Origin: Flavobacterium sp. PMTSA4
GTDB taxonomy: Bacteria > Bacteroidota > Bacteroidia > Flavobacteriales > Flavobacteriaceae
Direction of reading: 5' to 3'
DNA: 64,000 nt
Assembly: GCF_032098525.1 (NCBI RefSeq)
Contig: NZ_CP134890.1
Location: 2,108,001-2,172,000, forward strand
Shown here: piece after piece, positions 9,428-16,324 of the stretch
Layout of the letters: every line of letters starts with the position of its first letter
Position numbering within the stretch: position 1 is the stretch's first letter
Program-made: the position numbers and the translations under genes
Notes under the pieces: generated by a model
What the model was told of the DNA's origin: nothing
Databases searched by the model: none
Seen by the model: the letters and a program-made list of their open reading frames with translations, nothing else

Positions 9428-9616
9428 CCTTTAGAAGCTAATTTGTAGCTTCTAGAAACTCATTTGTAACTTCTAGTAACTAATTTGAAGCCTTTAGTAA
9501 TTCATTTGTAACTTCTAGTAACTAATTTGTAGCTTCCAGTAACTTATTTTTAGCTTCTAGAAAATCATTTGTAACCTTTAGAAGTTAATTTGTAGCTTCT
9601 AGTAACTCATTTGTAG
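9428..9616. repeat. Tandem array of nine 21-bp units
   Basis: Nine contiguous units, every one exactly 21 bp, starting at 9428, 9449, 9470, 9491, 9512, 9533, 9554, 9575 and 9596. Units begin like CTTCTAGTAAC and end ATTTGTAR. Base 13 tends to alternate between A and C and the last base between G and A, giving a weak 42-bp super-period. A decayed partial unit follows from 9617. Read on the minus strand in the one suitable frame, each unit is seven codons of the form L-L-E-(A/V)-T-N-X, where X is Glu, Asp or Lys in some units and TAG/TAA in the others. Confidence 0.92.
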
Positions 9617-9727
9617 GCTCAAGAAGTTTAATTTTATCTTTTCGCAGCAAATTTTACTGTCTGAAATACAGTAATCAACTAATTTTCAAAAAATAAACAG
9701 AAACCATTTTTTTAATACGACTTTTTA

Positions 9728-9735
9728 TATTTTTG
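9728..9735 (+). promoter_or_regulatory. -7 promoter box of glyS, near-leaderless
   Basis: TATTTTTG matches TAnnTTTG and ends 7 nt before the glyS ATG, so transcription would begin within a few bases of the start codon. Confidence 0.6.
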
Positions 9736-9742
9736 CACCACT

Positions 9743-11284
9743 ATGGCAAAACAAGAAGATTTATTTAAAAATGTAGTTTCGCACGCAAAAGAATACGGAT
9801 TCATTTTTCCGTCAAGCGAAATATACGATGGGTTAAGCGCAGTTTACGATTATGCCCAAAACGGAGTAGAATTAAAGAAAAACATTCGCGAATACTGGTG
9901 GAAAGCAATGGTGCAAATGCACGAAAACATTGTTGGTTTAGACGCAGCAATCCTTATGCATCCAACCACATGGAAAGCTTCTGGTCACGTCGATGCGTTT
10001 AACGATCCATTAATTGACAATAAAGACAGCAAAAAAAGATACAGAGCCGACGTTTTAATTGAGGATTATGCCGAAAAATTAAACCTGAAAGCTAAAAAAG
10101 AAATCGAAAAAGCACGCGAACGTTTCGGTGATGCTTTTGACGAAGAACAATACAAAACTACCAATCCACGTGTGATGGAATATCTTTCAAGAGAAAGACA
10201 AATCCTAGAACGTATGGGTAAATCATTAGGAAATGGTGATTTAGAAGATGTAAAAAACCTTATCGACGAATTAGAAATTGCTTGTCCTGAATCGGGTTCA
10301 AGAAATTGGACCGATGTGAAGCAATTCAATCTAATGTTCGGAACAAAATTGGGTGCATCAGCTGAAAACGCGATGGATTTATACCTGCGTCCAGAAACGG
10401 CTCAAGGAATTTTTGTGAATTTCTTAAACGTTCAAAAGACTGGTAGAATGAAAGTTCCTTTCGGAATTGCTCAAACTGGAAAAGCGTTCAGAAATGAAAT
10501 CGTTGCACGCCAATTTATTTTCCGCATGCGTGAATTCGAACAAATGGAAATGCAATTCTTCGTAAAACCAGGCGAAGAAATGAAATGGTACGATTACTGG
10601 AAAGAAACTCGTTTAAAATGGCATCTTTCTTTAGGTTTAGGAAAAGAAAATTATCGTTTTCACGACCATGAAAAATTAGCACATTATGCAAACGCTGCTG
10701 CCGATATCGAATTCAATTTCCCATTTGGATTTAAAGAATTGGAAGGAATTCATTCAAGAACCGATTTCGATTTAAAAGCACACGAACAATATTCTGGTAA
10801 AAAACTACAATATTTTGATACCGAAACCAATTCAAATTATGTTCCATACGTTGTGGAAACATCCGTTGGATTGGATAGAATGTTCTTAGCCGTTTTTGCA
10901 ACCGCTTTACAAGAAGAAACTCTAGAAGATGGAAGCACAAGAACTGTCCTTCGTTTGCCATCCGTTTTAGCACCAACAAAAGCTGCCGTTCTTCCATTAG
11001 TGAAAAAAGATGGATTACCTGAAGTTGCTAAAAACATAATTGATGACTTAAAATGGGATTTCAATGTTTCTTATGATGAAAAAGACGCTGTAGGTAGAAG
11101 ATACAGACGTCAAGATGCCCTTGGAACACCATTTTGCATTACTGTTGACCATCAAACTTTAGAAGACGAAACCGTAACTATTCGTCATAGAGATTCAATG
11201 CAACAAGACCGAGTAAAAATTTCTGAATTAAGAAATATTATTTCAAATGAAGTGTCAATGCGCAATTGGTTAATGAAAATGTAG
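9743..11284 (+). CDS. glyS: Glycyl-tRNA synthetase, single-chain dimeric type
   Basis: Cytoplasmic class II aminoacyl-tRNA synthetase charging tRNA-Gly. At 513 residues it is the one-gene (alpha2) form rather than the alpha2beta2 glyQ/glyS form. The N-terminus (GFIFPSSEIYDG) and the catalytic core are typical, with motif 2 FRNEIVARQFIFRMREFEQ and motif 3 around VGLDRMFLAVF; the C-terminal anticodon-binding domain follows from about residue 420. It is monocistronic, with a -7 box 7 nt before the ATG and a strong terminator after it. The 21-bp repeat array lies immediately upstream. Confidence 0.97.
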   Translation: MAKQEDLFKNVVSHAKEYGFIFPSSEIYDGLSAVYDYAQNGVELKKNIREYWWKAMVQMHENIVGLDAAILMHPTTWKASGHVDAFNDPLIDNKDSKKRYRADVLIEDYAEKLNLKAKKEIEKARERFGDAFDEEQYKTTNPRVMEYLSRERQILERMGKSLGNGDLEDVKNLIDELEIACPESGSRNWTDVKQFNLMFGTKLGASAENAMDLYLRPETAQGIFVNFLNVQKTGRMKVPFGIAQTGKAFRNEIVARQFIFRMREFEQMEMQFFVKPGEEMKWYDYWKETRLKWHLSLGLGKENYRFHDHEKLAHYANAAADIEFNFPFGFKELEGIHSRTDFDLKAHEQYSGKKLQYFDTETNSNYVPYVVETSVGLDRMFLAVFATALQEETLEDGSTRTVLRLPSVLAPTKAAVLPLVKKDGLPEVAKNIIDDLKWDFNVSYDEKDAVGRRYRRQDALGTPFCITVDHQTLEDETVTIRHRDSMQQDRVKISELRNIISNEVSMRNWLMKM

Positions 11285-11310
11285 CCAATTAATGACTGAT
11301 AAAAACCTTA

Positions 11311-11340
11311 AAAACCTCTTAAAATTGAGAGGTTTTTTTT
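11311..11340 (+). terminator. Rho-independent terminator of glyS
   Basis: AAACCTCT pairs with AGAGGTTT around a short A-rich loop and is followed by a run of eight T, about 30 nt after the glyS stop. Confidence 0.85.
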
Positions 11341-11551
11341 ATTTTAATTTACCACATTTTAGAAGCATTCCTCTGTTGATAAATTATAAACAACTTCAAC
11401 GTTAATATGAGCAAATCATCGTTTTTTTTTCTTAGAATTGTAGTAATAAATAATCTTTACAACTGCTATAAAAAAGCAGCTGGTTTCCCCAAACCTACCC
11501 AACAAAAAAGCCTATTAGTGTTTTCCTTAACCAAAATTTGGAAAAACATTA

Positions 11552-12736
11552 ATGAAGCACAGTTACATAATTGTTGATGACAGTCATGAAAGCATACTGA
11601 ATACGCAAGCAACTGCCATGCGTTTTCAGAATTTGGCTTTTGCTGGTTATGCTAGTAATTATGACAGTGCTTTAAACTTAATCTTAGAACATCAACCAAG
11701 TTTAATTTTTCTTGAAATTAATCCTTTAAAAAAGGAAAGTAACCTTTCTTTGAGTTTAATTAATGAACTGTATCGTTATTTAACCATTGTTCCAAAAATT
11801 ATTGTTACTTCAAAAGATCAAAGCCTAGTATTCCGAGCAATGGAATATGGTGTTTCTGATTATTTAGTAAAACCATTAGACATCAATGCGTTTAGAAAAG
11901 CAATATTCAAGTTTGAAAAATCAATAGTTCAAAACACATTGCCAAATACAATCGTTCAACAGCAACCTGTTGTTCCACAACAAGCATTTACATTTTCAGA
12001 TTTCTTACGACAAGAGCCTATTCAAAAACCAATTGTACAAGAAGAAGTTGAACCAACTATAGAAGAAGAACTTGAACCAGTTGTTACTGAGAAAGAAAGC
12101 ATTGATGAAAATATTGCTTCTGAAATTACAGTAGTTGAACCAACACACGAAACAACTGCAACAGAAGATACCTTAGAAGAAAATGTTTCTGAAACTGCTA
12201 TTGAAGAAGAAACTACCGAAATAGAATCAGTTGAAACTTCTGAAGAAGATTTAGAAAAAGTTGAAGAGGAAAATATTGAAGAAATAACAGAGGAAACTTC
12301 TGAAGACGAATTGGATGAAGCATCAAATGATGAAGAAAGCATCACTATACTTCCTGGTCAAAAAGTAGTTGTTGAACAAGAACAACCTTTGGTTATTTGT
12401 GTAAAATCATATGGCGACTATCGTTATATTGATTCTAGAGATATTCTTTATTTTGAAGCTGATAATAATTCAACTGATATACACTTAAAAGATGGCGAAA
12501 TGGTTACTGCATTTAAAACACTAAAAGTATTTGAAAATGTATTGCCGCAATCACAATTTTTAAGAATCCACAATAGTTATATCATTAACGTTAATCAAGT
12601 AGCAAGAATCCACACTGGAAATACTGTTTGCTACATTAAAAATTCTACCATAAAACTTCCATTTTCAAAATCGTATAAAGAGAATGTGGAACTCATCATT
12701 CACCGCATTGCATCGGGTAATTATTTGGAGATTTAA
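11552..12736 (+). CDS. Atypical LytTR response regulator with Glu at the phospho-acceptor position and acidic linker
   Basis: Predicted DNA-binding regulator of 394 residues. Residues 1-120 form a receiver fold with Asp9/Asp10 (IIVDD), the switch Ser/Thr in IIVTS and the conserved Lys in DYLVKPLD. The phospho-acceptor Asp is replaced by Glu55 (FLEINPL), so canonical phosphorylation is unlikely. Residues about 150-285 are a Glu/Thr/Ser-rich linker, very acidic and probably disordered. Residues about 290-390 are a LytTR domain (SYGDYRYIDSRDILYFEAD, then FLRIHNSYIINVNQVARI). No histidine kinase is directly beside it, but a kinase/regulator pair begins 0.8 kb downstream. The target is unknown; the 21-bp-phased direct repeats downstream are a candidate. 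Confidence 0.86.
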   Translation: MKHSYIIVDDSHESILNTQATAMRFQNLAFAGYASNYDSALNLILEHQPSLIFLEINPLKKESNLSLSLINELYRYLTIVPKIIVTSKDQSLVFRAMEYGVSDYLVKPLDINAFRKAIFKFEKSIVQNTLPNTIVQQQPVVPQQAFTFSDFLRQEPIQKPIVQEEVEPTIEEELEPVVTEKESIDENIASEITVVEPTHETTATEDTLEENVSETAIEEETTEIESVETSEEDLEKVEEENIEEITEETSEDELDEASNDEESITILPGQKVVVEQEQPLVICVKSYGDYRYIDSRDILYFEADNNSTDIHLKDGEMVTAFKTLKVFENVLPQSQFLRIHNSYIINVNQVARIHTGNTVCYIKNSTIKLPFSKSYKENVELIIHRIASGNYLEI

Positions 12737-12941
12737 CCCAAATTTTATTTTATTTTTTGTCGATTATTAAAATTATAATCATTGAGAATCTTGTGAAGAT
12801 TTAAATATGCTTTTAAACAATTTATAAGGCAAATTATATTTCAAAACTAATTTAAATTGTAAACTTTTTTTGTTATTCGTGAACATAAATTAGATCTACA
12901 AACAATAAAAACTTCAATAAAATTCATTTAAACAAAGTTGC

Positions 12942-13014
12942 TTTTTGCACATCAAGCATGAAGTGCAAAAAAAAATCATGTCTTAAAACGGCTGTTTTGA
13001 GTTTCAAATAAGAC
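12942..13014. other. Cluster of three hairpin-forming inverted repeats, possible RNA element
   Basis: TTTTTGCAC (12942-12950) pairs with GTGCAAAAA (12963-12971). GTCTTA (12980-12985) pairs with TAAGAC (13009-13014). Nested within the latter are AAAAC/GTTTT (12985-12998) and TTTGA/TCAAA (12996-13008). The density is higher than in other intergenic stretches here. It could be a small RNA, a leader structure of the peptide mRNA, or chance pairing in AT-rich DNA. Confidence 0.35.
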
Positions 13015-13047
13015 GAAGACACTCTTTTTTAGAAAATCTATCAAATT

Positions 13048-13097
13048 CATTCACTCAAATTTGACTATCATTCACTATCAGAATTAGTCATTTCACC
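13048..13097. promoter_or_regulatory. Direct repeats phased at 21 bp, candidate operator
   Basis: CATTCACT occurs at 13048-13055 and 13069-13076, and a degenerate copy ATTTCACC lies at 13090-13097, each 21 bp apart (two helical turns). An inverted GTGAATG lies at 13152. LytTR proteins generally bind paired direct repeats on one face of DNA, and such a regulator is encoded just upstream. The assignment is inference. Confidence 0.4.
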
Positions 13098-13235
13098 ATA
13101 AACGCCTTATTTCATAGGGATTGAGAGAAACATCCTTTTTAGTTTTACATCGTGAATGTGTGTCATTGCCTCAAATCATTAATCGGCACTCACTGAAACA
13201 AGAAAGTTAATAACTAAAAATAAAAGTCTCAAATT

Positions 13236-13493
13236 ATGAAAAAATTAGCAACAACAATTGGTCTATTTACATTAATGTTAGTAGTTACCTCTTTTACTAC
13301 GCCTAATGAAACAGGTGGAAAAACTATGGGCGGAGAACCAACTCTATTCACTGGTGATACTGGTGGAAAAACTATGGGTGGAGAACCAACTTTATTTACT
13401 GGTGAAACAGGTGGAAAAACTATGGGTGGAGAACCAACTTTATTTACTGGTGAAACAGGTGGAAAAACTATGGGCGGAGAACCAACTATCTAA
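13236..13493 (+). CDS. Small secreted protein made of four 16-residue repeats
   Basis: Unrecognised 85-residue protein. Residues 1-20 form a hydrophobic signal peptide (MKKLATTIGLFTLMLVVTSF), followed by TTPN and then four tandem units starting at residues 25, 41, 57 and 73, each reading (E/D)TGGKTMGGEPTLFTG; the last stops after EPTI. There is no Cys and no predicted enzyme motif. At DNA level the units are 48 bp and differ mainly at synonymous sites. It is followed by a perfect terminator, so it forms its own transcript, and it is flanked by a LytTR regulator and a sensor kinase. A role as secreted signal, surface peptide or bacteriocin precursor is speculative. Confidence 0.78.
   Translation: MKKLATTIGLFTLMLVVTSFTTPNETGGKTMGGEPTLFTGDTGGKTMGGEPTLFTGETGGKTMGGEPTLFTGETGGKTMGGEPTI
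13308..13490 (+). repeat. 48-bp in-frame tandem repeat inside the small secreted protein gene
   Basis: Units at 13308-13355, 13356-13403, 13404-13451 and a truncated 13452-13490. The second and third differ by only three bases near their 5' end. Differences among units are mostly silent (GGC/GGT, CTA/TTA, TTC/TTT), which suggests recent duplication under constraint on the peptide. Confidence 0.92.
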
Positions 13494-13515
13494 ATTAATT
13501 TTAAAACATATTAAG

Positions 13516-13546
13516 AAAAGTCACTTCTATAGTGACTTTTTTTTTT
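13516..13546 (+). terminator. Rho-independent terminator after the repeat-peptide gene
   Basis: A perfect 10-bp stem AAAAGTCACT / AGTGACTTTT with a 5-nt loop TCTAT, followed by T6. It separates the peptide gene from the sensor kinase. Confidence 0.9.
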
Positions 13547-13558
13547 GTTAATATTTTG

Positions 13559-13566
13559 TAGATTTG
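13559..13566 (+). promoter_or_regulatory. -7 promoter box overlapping the upstream TTG of the sensor kinase
   Basis: TAGATTTG matches TAnnTTTG. It overlaps the first possible TTG start (13564) and ends 12 nt before a second in-frame TTG at 13579, which argues for the second as the real start. Confidence 0.5.
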
Positions 13567-15618
13567 AAGAAAAAAGAATTGAAAAATTTATTATTTCTTA
13601 TTATACCTTTTTTAATAATAATTTCTTGTTCAAAAACAGGTGAAAAATCTAATTCTTTAGAAAAAGATTATTCAGAGATAAGTTTGAATTTTGACAAAGA
13701 TTTTGAAAAAATCTCTGACGCTGAAAAAAATAAATTTCTTGATAGTATTTATTATAAAATTAAGACTAGTACAAATAATAAAAAAAATAGAGATTTATTA
13801 TCCAAGGTTATTTTTAAATATTATTTTCTTAAAGATGAAAAGGGAATTGACAATTCATCAAACTTATTAATTAAATTATCTTCTGAGGAAAAAGACTCTA
13901 TAAATCTGGGAGTTGCCTTTCGAAGCAGGGCATTTTATTATAATAAAAAATTAAATATTGACAGTTCCTTTTATTATTACGTAAAAGCTGAGAAAATTTA
14001 TGTAGCTCTTAAAGATCGTGAAATTTATGCAAATGTTTTACTAAATAAAGGAAGTATTCAATATAAAGGAGGTGATAATCTTGGTGCAGAACTGACTTTG
14101 ACTATTGCTTTGAGCATTTTTAAAGATATTAATGATTTTCAAAAACAATTTGAAACATTAATAGCATTGGGAAATGTTTCTGAAGAATTAAAAGATTTTG
14201 ACAAGGCAATAATTTATTATAATAAGGCTTTAGAACTTTCTGAAGAATTAGAGAAAACAGATAAAAAGCATAGGAAATCTATTTGCTACAATAATTTAGG
14301 GTTCGTTTACGAAAAGAACAAAAACTTTAAAAAAGCAATTTCTTATTTTGAGTTGGGGTTAAAAGATAAAGACCTTAAAAATGAATTCCCAGAATCTTAC
14401 TCAAATCTATTAGATAATTTAGCTTTTTGTAAGTTAAATTTAAATGATTTTGAAGGAATTGAAAATATGTTCATTGAATCTTTAAAAATTAGAGAAGATT
14501 TTGATTATAAATCGAATGTTGTTTTAAGTCACAATCATCTATCTAAATATTATAAAGCAATTGGAAATATTGAAAAATCTTTTTATCACGCAAATCAAGC
14601 GCTCAAAATATCTAAAGAACAAAAGAATCCTTTTGATATATTACCTTCACTTCAATTAATTTCTGAAATTGATATAAAAAACTCTGCAAACTACAATAAA
14701 GAATATATTAGAATAAGCGACAGTTTACAATTAGCCGAAAGAAAATCTAAAGATCGTTTCGCTAGAATTCAGCTTGAAACCGACGAAATAATCCAGGAAA
14801 AAGACAAATTAGAAGATAAAAACCGAAACTTACTCTATATTTTTATTGGTGCAGTTAGTTTGTTTTCATTGCTTTATTTCATTAGAGTTCAACGTGCCAG
14901 AACTAGAGAATTGCTCTATAAACAAGCGCAACAAAAAGCCAATGAGGATATTTTTAACCTTATGATGTCGCAACAAGCTATTATTGACGAAAGTAGAACC
15001 GAAGAAAAGCAAAAACTAGCCAGAGAACTTCACGATGGCGTTTTGGGAAGAATGTTTGGCTTACGTTTGAACCTTGATAGTGTTAATCATAAAAATGATG
15101 AAGAATCGGTTAAAAAGCGTTTACATATTATTGAAGAATTAAAAAATATTGAGCAAGATATCCGCGAAATTTCACATGACCTAAATAGAGAAAAACAAGT
15201 TTTAATTAATAACTTTGTTTCCATTGTAACTAATTTACTGGAAGAACAACAAAATTCCCACGCAAGTAAGCTTTCTTATTATTTGGATACTGCAATAAAC
15301 TGGGATAAAGTAAATAGTGTTACTAAAATTAATTTGTATCGAATTTTACAAGAAAGTCTTCAAAACATTAACAAATATGCAAATGCTACTTCAATTAATG
15401 TTGGTTTTGTTAAAAATGAAGATGAAATAATTTTAAAAATTACAGACAACGGAAGTGGTTTTGATGTAAATAAAAAAAGTAAAGGAATTGGCACTCAAAA
15501 TATGATAGCAAGAACAAAAGAATGTAACGGAAGTATTGATATTCAATCTGAAATTGGCGAAGGAACCACTATTACCATTACAATTCCGATAAATCAAAAA
15601 GAAAAACCCCAAAATTAA
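13564..15618 (+). CDS. TPR-containing sensor histidine kinase with lipoprotein-type N-terminus
   Basis: Predicted two-component sensor of up to 684 residues. The N-terminus is a lipoprotein signal with lipobox IIISC, so the sensor part is probably anchored in the periplasm. Residues about 100-390 contain TPR repeats (for example ALGNVSEELKDFDKAIIYYNKALEL, split by loops), a TM helix lies near 421-441, then a coiled region, a HisKA_3 dimerisation domain with His490 (ARELHDGVLG), and a C-terminal HATPase with NINKYANATS and DNGSGFD. No ATG is available near the 5' end; starts are TTG at 13564 or, more plausible by promoter position and signal peptide shape, TTG at 13579. The partner regulator follows after 11 nt. 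Confidence 0.88.
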   Translation: MKKKELKNLLFLIIPFLIIISCSKTGEKSNSLEKDYSEISLNFDKDFEKISDAEKNKFLDSIYYKIKTSTNNKKNRDLLSKVIFKYYFLKDEKGIDNSSNLLIKLSSEEKDSINLGVAFRSRAFYYNKKLNIDSSFYYYVKAEKIYVALKDREIYANVLLNKGSIQYKGGDNLGAELTLTIALSIFKDINDFQKQFETLIALGNVSEELKDFDKAIIYYNKALELSEELEKTDKKHRKSICYNNLGFVYEKNKNFKKAISYFELGLKDKDLKNEFPESYSNLLDNLAFCKLNLNDFEGIENMFIESLKIREDFDYKSNVVLSHNHLSKYYKAIGNIEKSFYHANQALKISKEQKNPFDILPSLQLISEIDIKNSANYNKEYIRISDSLQLAERKSKDRFARIQLETDEIIQEKDKLEDKNRNLLYIFIGAVSLFSLLYFIRVQRARTRELLYKQAQQKANEDIFNLMMSQQAIIDESRTEEKQKLARELHDGVLGRMFGLRLNLDSVNHKNDEESVKKRLHIIEELKNIEQDIREISHDLNREKQVLINNFVSIVTNLLEEQQNSHASKLSYYLDTAINWDKVNSVTKINLYRILQESLQNINKYANATSINVGFVKNEDEIILKITDNGSGFDVNKKSKGIGTQNMIARTKECNGSIDIQSEIGEGTTITITIPINQKEKPQN

Positions 15619-15629
15619 ATAGAACTTAA

Positions 15630-16298
15630 ATGGAAAACCCAATCAATGTATTAATTGTAGACGATCATCCGTTTATCATTGAAGCTTATAAAAATGCTTT
15701 AAATAAATACAGTCTTCAAGGTCACGAGTTTATTGTAACGCAAGCTAATGACTGTAAATCGGGCTATGAACTAATTATTGACAAGAATAACAACTTCAAA
15801 TTAGCAATGTTTGATGTTAGTATGCCTGAATATGCAGAAAAAGAAATACGTTCAGGAATGGATTTGGCAAAATTAATGCAAAATGAAAATCCTGAGTGTA
15901 AAGTTATGTTACTGACTATGCATGTTGAAATGGATAGAATTAACACCATCATCAAAGAAATTAACCCAAATAGTCTTTTGATTAAAAATGACATCAATTT
16001 TGACGAACTTATTTTTGCTTTAGACAAAACGCTGAAAGACGAAAAATATTATAGCGAGACTATTATTAAACTTCTTGGTCAATCAAAATTTAATCCTTTA
16101 GAATTTGATGCTATGGATAAAAGAATTTTGGAATTAATGGCTAAAGAATACGATACTATTTTAATAGCCAGACATTTACCTTTAACCGCAGAAGTTATTG
16201 AGGTTCGTAAAAAAAGAATTAGAGAAGTTTTAGAACTTCCTGATGGAACCGATGAAGAACTTGTAGTAGAAGCCAAAAACAAAGGAATACTTTCATAA
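15630..16298 (+). CDS. Response regulator (NarL/LuxR-like) paired with the TPR kinase
   Basis: Cytoplasmic response regulator of 222 residues. The receiver has Asp11/Asp12, the phospho-acceptor Asp62 in FDVSMP, a Thr in LLTMH and a Lys in LLIKND, so it should be phosphorylatable, unlike the LytTR protein upstream. The C-terminal part (about 160-222) resembles a LuxR-type helix-turn-helix (MDKRILELMAKEYDTILIARHLPL) but is divergent in the recognition region. It begins 11 nt after the HisKA_3 kinase gene, a standard pairing. A bidirectional terminator separates it from thiL. Confidence 0.86.
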   Translation: MENPINVLIVDDHPFIIEAYKNALNKYSLQGHEFIVTQANDCKSGYELIIDKNNNFKLAMFDVSMPEYAEKEIRSGMDLAKLMQNENPECKVMLLTMHVEMDRINTIIKEINPNSLLIKNDINFDELIFALDKTLKDEKYYSETIIKLLGQSKFNPLEFDAMDKRILELMAKEYDTILIARHLPLTAEVIEVRKKRIREVLELPDGTDEELVVEAKNKGILS

Positions 16299-16324
16299 AA
16301 AAAGCCCAAAATTGGGCTTTTTTT
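16299..16324. terminator. Bidirectional terminator between response regulator and thiL
   Basis: AAAAAAGCCCAA pairs with TTGGGCTTTTTT around a minimal loop; A-run and T-run flank the stem, so it can serve both convergent genes. It overlaps the 3' end of thiL. Confidence 0.85.

Larger units (their letters stand above)
9325..9742. other. 418-bp divergent intergenic region comF/glyS
   Basis: Holds, from left to right, a small G5-T4-C5 hairpin (9372-9387), the 21-bp tandem array (9428-9616 with a decayed partial unit to about 9630), an AT-rich stretch, and the glyS -7 box at 9728. No open frame of note and no tRNA or riboswitch fold was seen. Confidence 0.8.
12737..13235. other. 499-bp intergenic region, structured, before the repeat-peptide gene
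   Basis: No credible open frame. It contains a cluster of inverted repeats at 12942-13014 and three 21-bp-phased direct repeats at 13048-13097. An inverted copy of the repeat core (GTGAATG) lies at 13152-13158. No TAnnTTTG box was found upstream of the peptide gene and no clear terminator follows the LytTR gene. Confidence 0.7.

Noticed and set aside
9428..9616. The 21-bp array as a CRISPR
   Set aside because: The units touch each other with no unique spacers, and no cas gene is in the window.
12022..12345. Ser/Val-rich minus-strand frame under the LytTR linker
   Set aside because: It is the mirror of the Glu-rich coding sequence; GAA codons read backwards as TTC and TCT. No start context or family.
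13306..13551. Second open frame (81 residues) over the repeat-peptide gene
   Set aside because: The 48-bp repeat keeps all frames periodic, so the shifted frame stays open. It lacks a signal peptide and silent-site bias supports only the first frame.
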